A stretch of DNA of 64,000 nt from Halobellus rufus (GCF_000739575.1 NZ_BBJO01000039.1:48620-112619); one strand, 5' to 3'; shown: positions 25,914 to 35,160, counted from the first letter of the stretch. Notes: generated by a model not told the origin, from the letters alone. Made by a program: numbers and translations.

Positions 25914-26446
25914 AGTCGTCGGTCGATGACCGTTCCCCACTTGCTTCCCATCCCGGACGGGGTGTCGGGGACGGAAGTTCGTCAACCACAGCTCGAAGTT
26001 CGTCCGCTGTCGTCCACGGGAAGCACCGATCATAGAGTTCGAATTTGCGGAACTTGTTGAGATGGACCCAACTGTACGTTGCTGGCTCTTCACCCGCATC
26101 TGCCCGGTCGTCGATCACATCCCACACCTCCTGTTCGTCGATGTCGAGACCGCTCTCTTGGGTGCGATCAACGAGCGACTCAACCTTTGATGTGCTTCGC
26201 TAAGGAGTGGAAGAAGTGGGTGCGGCGCTCCGACCACTTCGCGTGTAACCGAGTAGCCCGTTCGCCACCTGAGTCGTCACATTTGGCGATTTCTTTCTGG
26301 AAGTAGTAGCCATCCTGTTTCAAGCGGTTGCCGGGATACAGGTCGGCTTCCTCGGTGCTGTAGGCGCCCGCCCTGAAGTGCTCGCCGAGGTCGGATCCCA
26401 GATCACAGCTTAGGGGGCTGACCGTAATGAGTGAGATGATGGTCTT
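25914..26446 (-). pseudogene. Mosaic of gene fragments: unknown C-terminus, tnpB piece and a duplicated gene junction
   Basis: Reading the minus strand: (a) about 26189-26370 encodes AYSTEEADLYPGNRLKQDGY, then YFQKEIAKCDDSGGERATRL, a clear fragment of an IS1341-type TnpB (compare 'VLYPGGALKEDEYYFTKKKAKCDDSS' in the 21301 protein). (b) About 25940-26188, in another frame, encodes an unrelated tail (KVESLVDRTQESGLDIDE..YSWVHLNKFRKFELYDRC). (c) 26374-26446 repeats 25450-25528, the 25193/25503 gene junction, with several changes. Nothing here is likely to be functional. Confidence 0.6.
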
Positions 26447-26848
26447 TTTGTGTTGACAACAAAGAGCGATGAATGGTACGTAGGAGAGGAAGGGTGCTCT
26501 GACCTACCTTCTCCTCTCCTGTGTGCCGATCTCGCAATCGGCAGTGAGCGTTTGTTTCGCAAGGATTTGAGTGCTTTGTGATCGCATTTGTATATCTTCT
26601 GAGGAGTCGGACAGCTATTGCTGTCAGCTTCTGCCCCGAGGTCAAACCTCGAGGCATCCGAGTTCACTCGGCTGTGAAAAGACATATGTGCTTGAATTGA
26701 ATACTTTGGTGAGGAACAGGGATTCGATAGTTGACCGGATGGCAAACCAGCAGCATCATCCCTGTTCCTCGACTAATACCGCCCGTTCGTCCTGAAGAGC
26801 GTTCTGTCGTTTCAACGTCATTATATGGATTCCACTGAAGGGTAAAAT
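26447..26848. other. Intergenic region with one IS-type hairpin
   Basis: No trusted gene. CCCCGAGG-TCAAA-CCTCGAGG at about 26634-26654 resembles the right-end hairpins at 16620 and 50864, suggesting another relic. The stretch 26820-26848 (TTATATGGATTCC) probably carries the promoter of the interrupted threonine ammonia-lyase gene. Confidence 0.4.
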
Positions 26849-27001
26849 ATGGCCCAAGAATTCGAACCAGTGGAATCACCGGATGAGACCACGCTTTTCC
26901 CGTATCACGAGCTCACGCCACCGACACCCGCAGACGTGTATCGGGCACGCCGAGTCGTCTCTGAGTACCTTCCGCGGACGCCGCTCGTGCGGAGTGAGAC
27001 C
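26849..27001 (+). pseudogene. ilvA: Threonine ammonia-lyase, N-terminal fragment (1 of 3)
   Basis: Codons 1-51 (MAQEFEPVESPDETTLFPYH..LPRTPLVRSET). The frame continues after the IS607-family insertion with 'LSAELDADIYIKRED' at 29425. Joining 26849-27001, 29425-29895 and 31345-31755 gives one open frame of 344 codons plus a stop, the size of a threonine dehydratase without a regulatory domain. As it stands the gene is broken twice and cannot make a full enzyme. Confidence 0.88.
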
Positions 27002-27005
27002 GTTC

Positions 27006-28742
27006 CTATTTTCGGCAGTAAACAGCAGTCTCTCTCGTGAATTGAGAGGTGCTGTGTGTCGCTGGTCTTGACACTGAATCGTTGTTACTGCTATTGTTTT
27101 TCGTCTCTATCGGGGTGACAGCGGGCGCTATGAAGCACGACCCGCCACCAGCAGCCACCGCTTTCGACTGTCCAGTAAACGCAACAGGCGCTTCACCGAA
27201 CACGAGACGCGTGCCAGCGGAACGGCTTGCTAGCACGATTTCAGAACCCCCGGTATACGAGGACGTGAAACCGTGGTCTAGCGACGCCGTCTCGCTGAAG
27301 AACACACGAGCCACGTTGACTGCACCAACATAGTCCCGATCGGCTTGAAACTCACACCGAGCGTTGTCACAACGGAAGTGACCACCATGCCATACTTCGT
27401 GGAAGTGGTCTGGGGACTTCGTGGTGTGGCCCGTGGAACCGCACCGTGGACACGACTGAGACGTGTTACCCGGATGCACTTTCTCCACGTGCAGTCCGGC
27501 GATGTCCGCTCGATACTCGATTTTCGAGATAATCTCTCGGCGTGCCCAAGACGACAATTCCCACGAGAGTTGGCCTTCCCCACGAGGCGGTGACAGACTC
27601 CGCAAGTCTTCGTGAACAATTGCATCCACGTCATACACCAACGCGAGTGCAAAGACTTGGTTGGCTACATCGTGAACGAGTTGTTCGCGCTTGTGCCGAA
27701 TCTTGTTGTTGACTCGCTCGTACTCTGCCTGAACGTGCCTGAACGAATCCGTGTGGTCACGCCCTTCTCGGCGTAGATATGCTAACTTGGAGTTGAGTTG
27801 ATTGCGTTCCCGATCAAGCCGTTTCATCCGTTCGCGCTCTGTATTCTGGATGAAGTACGGGACAGAGAGTTGTTCTCCATTCTTGTTCACAACAACGGCG
27901 GTAGCGTCTTTACGGATCCCACCGTCAATTGCTAAAACGGTTTCAACGTCGCCTGATTTCTCTTGGTGTTCAACTTCGAGGGGGAACGAGAGCTCGTAGT
28001 AGTTGTCTCCGGTTTTCGTCTGTGTCGGGTGGAAGGAGGGTGCGGAGAGACTGCCGTGTTCGAGGAGTTTCTGGAACGCTTCGTAACCTTCCAGTTCGTG
28101 TTCTGTCCACGTCCAACCACCACGAGTCTCAGGTTCGAGCGTATCGGGCGTTTTGAGTTTGACCGTGAGTGTCTGCGTGTCTTCGTCGTACTCGTATTTG
28201 ACCGCCTGCCCGCTCGTCGGGCCGTCGTCTGCGGAGTACGGAAGAACGCCTTTTGAGTACGATGGACAGTCCTGCATCTCAAAGTACGACTCAGGGAATC
28301 GACCGTGTTTGTCGTAGTGGGAATTGAGTTGCCCGATGAGCAGGTCAACGTACCCAGATTTGATGTATTCCTCTGCGTTCCACAGCTGTTCTTTGATTCG
28401 CCGGGTATGGATGCGGCGAATTTTGTGGTCAGGGAGGACACCTTGGATTGACTGGAAGGCTTCACGTTTGTCGGCGTGACTGCGGAGTGTCTCACCGACT
28501 TTCTGCATCACACAGCGTTTGTACCGTGACGGGAGGTACAGATCAACGTCAGCGAACGCTTCGCCCTCGTCGAAGTATTTCCACGCTTGATACGAGTAAT
28601 CGGCAACCCCGGTGAGGTGTTCGGGCGTCCAGTATCGCTGGATAAGCGTATTTGCTACGCTCTTCGTGAGTGTGTCTAATCGAGCGTGGCGCTCTTTCTC
28701 TTCGAACGGGAGTCGGATCGGGAGTGCGAGGTGACTACTCAT
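27006..28742 (-). CDS. tnpB: IS607-associated TnpB, canonical catalytic residues
   Basis: 578 residues, long for TnpB because of an extended N-terminal region and a ~100-residue Ser/Thr-rich tail. RuvC-I is 'VLAIDGGIRKDATAVVV', RuvC-II 'DAIVHEDLRSLSPPRG' (Glu retained) and RuvC-III 'FQADRDYVGAVNVARV'. The zinc ribbon is CPRCGSTGHTT..FRCDNARC. The start overlaps the end of the tnpA frame, so the two are co-translated. It is probably able to cut DNA even though its tnpA is broken. Confidence 0.9.
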   Translation of the reverse strand: MSSHLALPIRLPFEEKERHARLDTLTKSVANTLIQRYWTPEHLTGVADYSYQAWKYFDEGEAFADVDLYLPSRYKRCVMQKVGETLRSHADKREAFQSIQGVLPDHKIRRIHTRRIKEQLWNAEEYIKSGYVDLLIGQLNSHYDKHGRFPESYFEMQDCPSYSKGVLPYSADDGPTSGQAVKYEYDEDTQTLTVKLKTPDTLEPETRGGWTWTEHELEGYEAFQKLLEHGSLSAPSFHPTQTKTGDNYYELSFPLEVEHQEKSGDVETVLAIDGGIRKDATAVVVNKNGEQLSVPYFIQNTERERMKRLDRERNQLNSKLAYLRREGRDHTDSFRHVQAEYERVNNKIRHKREQLVHDVANQVFALALVYDVDAIVHEDLRSLSPPRGEGQLSWELSSWARREIISKIEYRADIAGLHVEKVHPGNTSQSCPRCGSTGHTTKSPDHFHEVWHGGHFRCDNARCEFQADRDYVGAVNVARVFFSETASLDHGFTSSYTGGSEIVLASRSAGTRLVFGEAPVAFTGQSKAVAAGGGSCFIAPAVTPIETKNNSSNNDSVSRPATHSTSQFTRETAVYCRK

Positions 28743-29363
28743 TGGTTTCCACCTCCGCTTCCACGGTTTCGACTATCCGCTTGCGTTTTGAGGAGCGCAT
28801 CCCGTACAGTTTGCCTGCGAAACTGGCAACGAGTTGTAGGAGGTCGTCAACGAGTTCTTCGTGTGCAGTCTTATCAGTTTCATCGTTAATGACCGTGATT
28901 TTGACGCCGTACTGGTCGAGGAGGCGTTCAAGGTAGGAGAATCCGAATCGGGTTAGGCGGTCTTGATAGGTAACGAGGACGCGTCCGTAGTCGGCGTTCT
29001 CAGCATCGTCTAAGAGTTTGTTCAGTCCACGACGGTTCTCGTTGAGACCACTCCCTACGTCGGAGTATTTGTTTCAATACTCCAACCATGGTTGTGTACG
29101 TACTCAGTGAGCGATTCGAGTTGTCGGTCGAGGTCGCCATCTTGTTTCTGAGCGTGGCCTGAAACACGCCCGTAAATGGCGACTTTATCGCTTCTCCGCG
29201 ACGGTTTTCCTGTGAGTCGTTGAAGTTCGGTGTGTGGAATCCGTCGGTGTCCACCAGGGGTTCGAGAATACTGGATTTGGTCTTCACGACACCACTTTTT
29301 CACGGTTTCACGGTGGACTCCAAGTTCGTCTGCGAACTCTCCGACGGAGTACACCTTTGTCAT
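28735..29363 (-). pseudogene. tnpA: IS607 serine recombinase tnpA, frameshifted
   Basis: The first 102 codons (29363-29055) give a MerR-like helix-turn-helix (YSVGEFADELGVHRETVKKWCRE) and the start of the resolvase domain, 'KVAIYGRVSGHAQKQDGDLDRQL' with the catalytic Ser. At about 29068-29074 one base appears lost (ACAAATAC). The other frame continues with YSDVGSGLNENRRGLNKLLD and 'DRLTRFGFSYLERLL', ending at a TAG at 28735. A programmed shift or sequencing error could also explain this. Confidence 0.82.
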
Positions 29364-29424
29364 TACTACTATTTACTGCTTTTCGCTGCTTAACAATTCT
29401 GATTTTTGTAACAGTCACGAAACC

Positions 29425-29895
29425 CTCTCTGCGGAGCTCGATGCTGATATTTACATCAAACGCGAAGATACGCTTCCGACGGGTGCGTTCAAAGTTCGTG
29501 GTGGTGTCACGCTAGTCTCCCAGCTCGATGAGCGCTTTCGGGACCCGGGATTGATCGCAGCGAGTACAGGTAATCACGGCCAATCAATTGCGTACGCCGG
29601 CCGCGAATTTGACGTCCCAGTCACGATTGTCGTACCAGAAGAAGCGAATCCATCGAAAGTGACAGCGATGGAACGTCTCGGTGCGACCGTCGTATTCCAC
29701 GGCTCAGACTTTGATACAGCCCGTGAACACGCCGAGGAGCTGGCTGCAGAGGAGGGATATCGATACGTGCATTCAGCGAACGAACCCGCGCTCGTCGCCG
29801 GTGTGGGAACGGCAGGGCTCGAAGTTGTGGAAGATCTTCCCGACATCGATTATCTTGTCTGCCCAATCGGGGGTGGGTCGAGTGCTGCGGGCTAT
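29425..29895 (+). pseudogene. ilvA: Threonine ammonia-lyase, central fragment (2 of 3)
   Basis: 157 codons. The PLP-binding lysine lies in 'PTGAFKVRGG', followed by 'STGNHGQSIAYAGREFDVPVTIVVPEEANPSK' and the phosphate-binding loop 'CPIGGGSSAAGY'. The frame breaks after GGC-TAT at 29895, where the IS1341-type element begins, and resumes at 31345. Confidence 0.9.
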
Positions 29896-31344
29896 CTTTC
29901 TTCGAGGAGAGAATCTCGCCGTTTACGGTGGGAGTGAATCCGACAACTCCTGCACAACCCACAGTCGATGGCTGCCCGGATATTCAACGCTAATCCGACT
30001 CATTAAGTAGTATTGTTTACATACGCTATGTATGGCGATTGAGGTCACACGCACCTACGTTGGTTCCATTCAGAATCACCGACAGGTCTGCGATGGCCTC
30101 GACTCGCTTGGCGATTCCGCCTCAACCATCTGGAACGTCGCACGATGGACAGCCGACCGCATCTGGGATGAGACCGGCAAAATCCCAGACGGGGGCGTGC
30201 TGAAATCGTATATGAAGAACCAGTCGTGCTGGAAAGACCTGAACGCACAATCCAGTCAGAAAGTCATTGAAGAACTTTCCGACGCTTTCCACTCGTGGTT
30301 CGACCTGCGACACAAAGACGACAAGGCAAATCCGCCCGGCTACCGAAAACACGGGGACAGACGACCCAAGAGTACGGTCACGTTCAAAGAAGACGGGTTC
30401 AAACACGACCCCGAGAACAACCGCGTCCGACTCAGCAAGGGCTCGAATCTCAAAGAGTATTGGTCTGATTTCCTGCTCTGTGAGTATCAGACTCGCCCCG
30501 ACGTTGACCTCTCGGGAGTCAACAGCGTACAGAACGTCCGCACCGTTTGGACTGGTGAGGAGTGGGAACTGCACTTCGTCTGCAAGGTCAGTCTCGAAAC
30601 GAACGACTCAGCGGGCGACGGCGTGGCAGGCATCGACCTTGGCATTAAGAACATCGCCACGGTCGCCTTCCCCGACGAGTACGTCCTATATCCCGGCAAC
30701 TCGCTCAAACAGGACAAGCACTACTTCAAGCGTACAGAGTACGGTACCGAGGGTGAGGATGGCCCATCCGAGAAATCGAAGTGGGCACGTCGAAAACTCG
30801 CAGAGCGCGAAACCCACTTTTACCACACGCTTACGGACTCCATCATCACGGAGTGTGTTGAGCGTGGTGTTGGAACGCTCGCGGTGAGCTGGCCTGAAGA
30901 CGTGCGCGAGTCCGACTGGGGGAAGACCAACAACAAGAAGTTGCACTCGTGGGCGTTTGATCGTCTCTACCAGTATCTCGAATACAAGGGCGAGATCCGT
31001 GGTGTCGAGGTACTGAAAAAGAACGAGTGGAACACCTCGAAGACGTGTTCGGCGTGTGGCGACGACACGAAGTCAAACCGGAAACACCGTGGCCTGTACG
31101 TCTGCTCATCGTGCGAGTTGGTAGCCAATGCGGATTGCAACGGGGCGGAGAATATGCGACAGAAGATAACTCCGAGTCCTCACGGGGAGGATAGGAGTAA
31201 CGGCTGTGTGGCACAGCCATCGACATACTTGTTCGACCGCGAGAGCGGGACGTTTCACTCGAGAGAACAGGCCGTGTCGTAAACCAGCAAATATCCCACC
31301 TGCGGTACGGGAAGCCTCGTCGTTTACGACGAGGAGGATGTCAC
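29896..31344 (+). mobile_element. IS1341-type (tnpB-only) element, second insertion in threonine ammonia-lyase
   Basis: The left end begins CTTTCTTCGAGGAGAGAATC directly after CTAT, followed by an imperfect hairpin. The right end has a CTCGTCG-TTTAC-GACGAG hairpin and GGATGTCAC, ending at 31344. Removing these 1449 bases rejoins ilvA in frame (GGC TAT | TGT CTC ACT GTT), which fixes both boundaries. The left end shares 'CTTTCT-CGAGGAGAGAAT' with those at 37235 and 57932. Confidence 0.87.
30032..31282 (+). CDS. tnpB: TnpB-family protein with disrupted RuvC-II motif
   Basis: 416 residues. RuvC-I is 'VAGIDLGIKNIATV', the final acidic residue is in 'VANADCNGAENMRQ', and the zinc ribbon is CSACGDDTKSN..LYVCSSCE. 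At RuvC-II it reads 'GTLAVSWPEDVRESDWG', where its relative at 21301 has 'GTLVVGDLGGIRED'. The usual Glu is missing and a Pro lies beside a shifted Glu-Asp pair. This may be an inactive or altered nuclease. Confidence 0.88.
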   Translation: MAIEVTRTYVGSIQNHRQVCDGLDSLGDSASTIWNVARWTADRIWDETGKIPDGGVLKSYMKNQSCWKDLNAQSSQKVIEELSDAFHSWFDLRHKDDKANPPGYRKHGDRRPKSTVTFKEDGFKHDPENNRVRLSKGSNLKEYWSDFLLCEYQTRPDVDLSGVNSVQNVRTVWTGEEWELHFVCKVSLETNDSAGDGVAGIDLGIKNIATVAFPDEYVLYPGNSLKQDKHYFKRTEYGTEGEDGPSEKSKWARRKLAERETHFYHTLTDSIITECVERGVGTLAVSWPEDVRESDWGKTNNKKLHSWAFDRLYQYLEYKGEIRGVEVLKKNEWNTSKTCSACGDDTKSNRKHRGLYVCSSCELVANADCNGAENMRQKITPSPHGEDRSNGCVAQPSTYLFDRESGTFHSREQAVS

Positions 31345-31755
31345 TGTCTCACTGTTGGTGAGCTTACAGATGCAACGGTGATCGGTGTCCAATCCGAAGC
31401 CGCGCCCGCGCTCCATACCGCCTGGAGTGAAGGTCATCTGAAGGCACACGACCGAATGGAGACGTTCGCCGAGGGTGTCGCAACACGCGTTCCCTTCGCG
31501 CTCACGATGGGTCTCTTGCGTGAGCGACTCGATGAGTTCCACCTCGTCAGCGAAGATACAATCCGAGATGGAATTCGTGAGTTGCTCGTTTCGGAGTCTA
31601 TCGTTGCGGAGGGAGCCAGCGCAACGAGTCTGGCCGCGCTTCGGGAGACGCGCGAGCGGATTCGTGGGAAAACTGTCGTCTTCCCGATCTCCGGTCGAAA
31701 CATCGATACCGCTCATCTCCACGACGTCCTCGAGGGGAGGGATAGCTCAGAGTAA
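31345..31755 (+). pseudogene. ilvA: Threonine ammonia-lyase, C-terminal fragment (3 of 3)
   Basis: 136 codons plus stop, starting CLTVGELTDATVIGVQSEAA directly after the IS right end. It includes the conserved 'FAEGVATRVPFALTMGLLRERLDEFHLVSEDTIRDGIREL' and 'GKTVVFPISGRNID' of the fold-type II PLP family. The C-terminus lacks an ACT regulatory domain, as in catabolic-type enzymes. Confidence 0.88.
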
Positions 31756-31794
31756 TCGGAAATCGAAGCCTATTGTATATCGGATGTAGTATCG

Positions 31795-32238
31795 TTATCG
31801 CTTGGTTGATGCGGGAGTGAATGCGTTAAACGACCGGCCAGTGATTGTGTCCGGAGTCAATTGATAGTAATCCATCGTCAGATCTTGGAGGGCCGTTTCC
31901 GGGTATACGTTCAGGGTAGGGATAGAGGCGTTTTCCGCAATCGAAGTGGTTGCGCGTATCTCTTCGTCGTCGGGGACCGGATCAACAGCTCCCTGTACGA
32001 GGACACTCTTGGCTGGCTCCTCACTGTAGACTGTAAGGGTTGCTGTCTCTGTTGTTTCGAGAAAATCCATTTTCTTGGAATCTGCTGTACTGGCAAACTG
32101 AAAGTACAATCTGTTACCGTCATACCCAAACGACTCCGGAATTGAGTAGGCCTCTTCCCCGTCGGTAAGCGCTAATACTCCAGATCCCGATTCTCGTAGC
32201 AATGTATCGATTTCGTCTCTCGTTAAATCTGCAGTCAT
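31795..32238 (-). CDS. Pyridoxamine 5'-phosphate oxidase-family (split-barrel FMN-binding) protein
   Basis: 147 residues: 'MTADLTRDEIDTLLRESGSGVLALTDGEEAYSIPESFGYDGNRLYFQFASTADSKKMDFLETTETATLTVYSE' is the typical N-terminal two-thirds of haloarchaeal flavin-binding split-barrel proteins. The substrate is unknown; many relatives bind FMN or F420. It is convergent with the broken ilvA, and its expression should be independent. Confidence 0.88.
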   Translation of the reverse strand: MTADLTRDEIDTLLRESGSGVLALTDGEEAYSIPESFGYDGNRLYFQFASTADSKKMDFLETTETATLTVYSEEPAKSVLVQGAVDPVPDDEEIRATTSIAENASIPTLNVYPETALQDLTMDYYQLTPDTITGRSFNAFTPASTKR

Positions 32239-32625
32239 TTAATTTCCAATGTCACCACTCAACAATAACAGTGGCTGTGTGGGTATCGTATACGATTTAC
32301 CAACCATACTATTCTCGTTCATTTCCGTGAGTCAGCTGAGAAAATCAGCGTGCCCCTAACTGAACGGATTAGTCAAAGGGAGATTGGGTGGATGGAGAAG
32401 ATCGTCTGGACCGACTATCCACTCGTCTGTTAGCAACGATGGGTTGAAATTGTTATGAATCAACAGGAATTATTAGTTCCTGTTTCCGAGTAAACTTCCA
32501 CGGGAAATGAAGGGGGTTGGGCACGTGTACCACGTTAGAGAATTCCCTATCTCTCACTGCCCGTCGAAAGATCTCCGATCCTCGATCAAATGGACATATG
32601 TTTATTGCATTACGAGCCAGATTCT
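32239..32625. other. Intergenic region
   Basis: About 390 bases. Apart from promoter material for the flanking divergent genes I see nothing definite; overlapping small frames at 32507-32950 are out of frame with the one I prefer at 32626. Confidence 0.35.
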
Positions 32626-32877
32626 ATGGTATCTGTGGGGATTGAAAACTGGTACCTCGTCGCAACAGGCGATACGTCGAAGACAAAACTGCACAAACCA
32701 CTATCGGAGTCAAAACCACACACACCTGCGTGCAAACCTACTGCTGAATATCGACGTGTCTCCGAAAGTGTTGGGAAACGCATTATCGGTGTCGCAGATT
32801 CTGCAGATGAGGAAGAGTGGAAATGCCTTCGCTGCTTCTTCAAAGACGAGATCTCGTATGGTAAGTCAATCGAGTAG
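32626..32877 (+). CDS. Small putative zinc-binding protein
   Basis: 83 residues. 'WYLVATGDTSKTKLHKPLSESKPHTPACKPT' and the C-terminal 'EEEWKCLRCFFKDE' give three Cys in a layout seen in short haloarchaeal zinc-finger proteins (K-T-x-L-H-K-P near the start, CxxC at the end). It has no close neighbours in an operon. The frame could start upstream at 32590. Moderate support only. Confidence 0.4.
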   Translation: MVSVGIENWYLVATGDTSKTKLHKPLSESKPHTPACKPTAEYRRVSESVGKRIIGVADSADEEEWKCLRCFFKDEISYGKSIE

Positions 32878-33009
32878 CGAGAACAACACTCGACACCGAT
32901 CGGTACGAGTAACACCATACCAGTCCTGCTCGAATCCCATACAAGAGTGATAACTCATCTATGACACAGAATTAATAAGGCCAATAACACTTCAGATAAC
33001 ATCACAAGT

Positions 33010-35160
33010 ATGGACGACTGGGATCGCCGGACTACCACAACAGTACCGCCTGATTCGAAACCCATCGAAATTATGCATATCGACGACGATCCCAGTATCG
33101 CCGACCTCGTCGCAACCGTTCTCGAACGAGAACACGACTCATTCAACATACATAGCAAGACGGATCCAGAAGAGGCACTCGAGGTACTCACCGAGGGTGA
33201 AATCACCGTCGATTGTATCGTCTGCGATTACGATATGCCTGGATTAGACGGTCTCAGCGTGTTAGAGCGCGTTCGTGAAACGTATCCTGACCTCCCATTT
33301 ATTCTCTTTACAGGCAAGGGCAGCGAAGAAATCGCCAGTGAGGCGATCTCCGCGGGCGTTACTGATTACCTTCAAAAGACCGGGGGAACCGACCAATACA
33401 GTGTACTTGCCAATCGAATCCAGAATGCCGTCGAAGGCTACTGGGCGCAACGGTATATGGACCGCGGGTTCGAGGCCATCGAAACCGCACAAGATGGAAT
33501 CAGCATCCTTAGTGAGACTGGAGAGATCGAGTATGCAAACGCCGCCTGGGCTGACTTACTCGGCTATGACCGTGAGGAACTCATTGGTCTACACTGGGAG
33601 ACACTCTATCACGAGGAGGACGTTCCATTTGTCTATGACAATCTGCTTCCAGAAGCACACGATGATCAGTGGCACGGGACCACGACATTCGTTCGGAAGG
33701 ACAACGAAGAAATTGAGGTCAAACACACGCTCTCGTACACGGATGATGGATCGCTCATTTGTACGATCACCCCGATAGCAGACACTCCTGCAGACACATC
33801 GAGTCTGTCGGCCAAAGAGCAAGCGATCAATGAAGCGCCGGTAGGCATCGTCTTGACGGATCCACACCAAGAGGACAACCCGATAATTTTCGCAAACGAC
33901 GAATTCACCACCCTCACTGGCTATGAACGACACGAAGCCATCGGTCGGAACTGTCGGTTCCTCCAGGGAGCACAGACTGCAAAAGAGCCGGTTGCAAAAC
34001 TCCGCTCTGCAATCGAAAACCACGACTCAGCGACTGTTGAGTTACGAAATTACCGAAAAGACGGCACCGAATTCTGGAACCGCGTCCGTATTGCTCCACT
34101 GTTCGACGACAGCGGTGAGCTCAACCTATTTGTCGGGTTCCAAGATGACGTCACGAACCATAAACAGTACGAACAGCAGTTACAGGCTCAAACCACACAA
34201 CTGGAAGCTCTCTTTGATTACTCGCCGGATATGATCGTCGTCCACGACATTGACGGTGTCATTCGAGACGTGAACAAGCGGTTGTGTGAGGAGCTCGGAT
34301 ACACAGAAGAGGAACTCCACAGTCAGCACATCTGGGATATCGACGTGGCAGCAGACCCCGATCACGCGACGTCGTTTTGGGATGATCTCACAGTGAACAC
34401 GCCACGACGCTTCGAGGGGAAGCTCAAACGAGCCGATGGATCTACGTTCCCCATCGAAATCAATCTGATCCGGCTCAATTTCGATGGGAAAGATTGGTTT
34501 GTGGCGATGCAACGCGATATCAGCGAGCAAAAACAACGGGAGCAAGAGCTTATCCAGCAGAACGAGCGATTGGAACGGTTCACGAGCGTCGTAAGTCACG
34601 ACCTGCGGAATCCGTTACAAATTGCAGACGGGTATGTCGACTTACTCCGAGAAGACTACAACAGCGCCCACCTCGACAAAATCGAGGATGCATTAGCTAA
34701 AATGGACGGGTTGATCGAGGACTTGTTGGCACTGGCGTATGCCGGTGAAGAGGCAATAGAACTCGAAGCAGTCTCAATAGCGAAGCTTGCTCGGAGCTGT
34801 TGGGAAGATCTGGCGACGGCAGATGCAACACTCTCGATAGAGACCGAACAGACGGTGCGTGCAGATCGCGATCAACTCCAGCAACTTCTCTCGAACCTCT
34901 TGCAAAACGCCATCGAACACGGCGGTCCAAATGTAACAGTAACGATCGGTGAAACGGACACGGGGTTCTATATTGCCGACGATGGAACAGGACTCCCCGA
35001 CGAAGGAACGAACAAAGTGTTCGAATCAGGGTATACAACTGCTGATGATGGAACCGGGTTTGGACTCAGTATCGTAGAGGAAATTGGGGATCGCCATAAC
35101 TGGGACATCACAGCCACAAACGAACGTGGCGGTGCTCGTTTCGAGATCAACATTCCCTGA
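33010..35160 (+). CDS. Hybrid sensor histidine kinase: receiver-PAS-LOV-PAS-HisKA-HATPase
   Basis: 716 residues, soluble. A receiver domain (about 20-135) has acidic pair D25-D26, phospho-acceptor D73 (CDYDMPG) and a Lys in 'FTGKGSEE'. The first PAS is at about 148-260. The second (about 265-385) is a LOV domain with the flavin-adduct motif G-R-N-C-R-F-L-Q-G (Cys315) and 'VELRNYRKDGTEFWN'. A third PAS lies at about 390-515. The HisKA His is H530 in 'VVSHDLRNPL'. The HATPase has 'LLQNAIEHGG', 'DDGTGLPDE' and 'GTGFGLSIV'. It should autophosphorylate in response to blue light or redox. No cognate regulator lies beside it. Confidence 0.93.
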   Translation: MDDWDRRTTTTVPPDSKPIEIMHIDDDPSIADLVATVLEREHDSFNIHSKTDPEEALEVLTEGEITVDCIVCDYDMPGLDGLSVLERVRETYPDLPFILFTGKGSEEIASEAISAGVTDYLQKTGGTDQYSVLANRIQNAVEGYWAQRYMDRGFEAIETAQDGISILSETGEIEYANAAWADLLGYDREELIGLHWETLYHEEDVPFVYDNLLPEAHDDQWHGTTTFVRKDNEEIEVKHTLSYTDDGSLICTITPIADTPADTSSLSAKEQAINEAPVGIVLTDPHQEDNPIIFANDEFTTLTGYERHEAIGRNCRFLQGAQTAKEPVAKLRSAIENHDSATVELRNYRKDGTEFWNRVRIAPLFDDSGELNLFVGFQDDVTNHKQYEQQLQAQTTQLEALFDYSPDMIVVHDIDGVIRDVNKRLCEELGYTEEELHSQHIWDIDVAADPDHATSFWDDLTVNTPRRFEGKLKRADGSTFPIEINLIRLNFDGKDWFVAMQRDISEQKQREQELIQQNERLERFTSVVSHDLRNPLQIADGYVDLLREDYNSAHLDKIEDALAKMDGLIEDLLALAYAGEEAIELEAVSIAKLARSCWEDLATADATLSIETEQTVRADRDQLQQLLSNLLQNAIEHGGPNVTVTIGETDTGFYIADDGTGLPDEGTNKVFESGYTTADDGTGFGLSIVEEIGDRHNWDITATNERGGARFEINIP

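Larger units (their letters stand above)
27002..29424 (-). mobile_element. IS607-family element inserted in threonine ammonia-lyase
   Basis: A serine-recombinase tnpA (frameshifted) and tnpB on the minus strand fill the gap between two in-frame ilvA fragments. The flanks are GAGACC on the left and GAAACC on the right. IS607 elements insert at GG dinucleotides, so the ACC/GGT at the junction is consistent. The exact ends are uncertain by a few bases. Confidence 0.82.
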
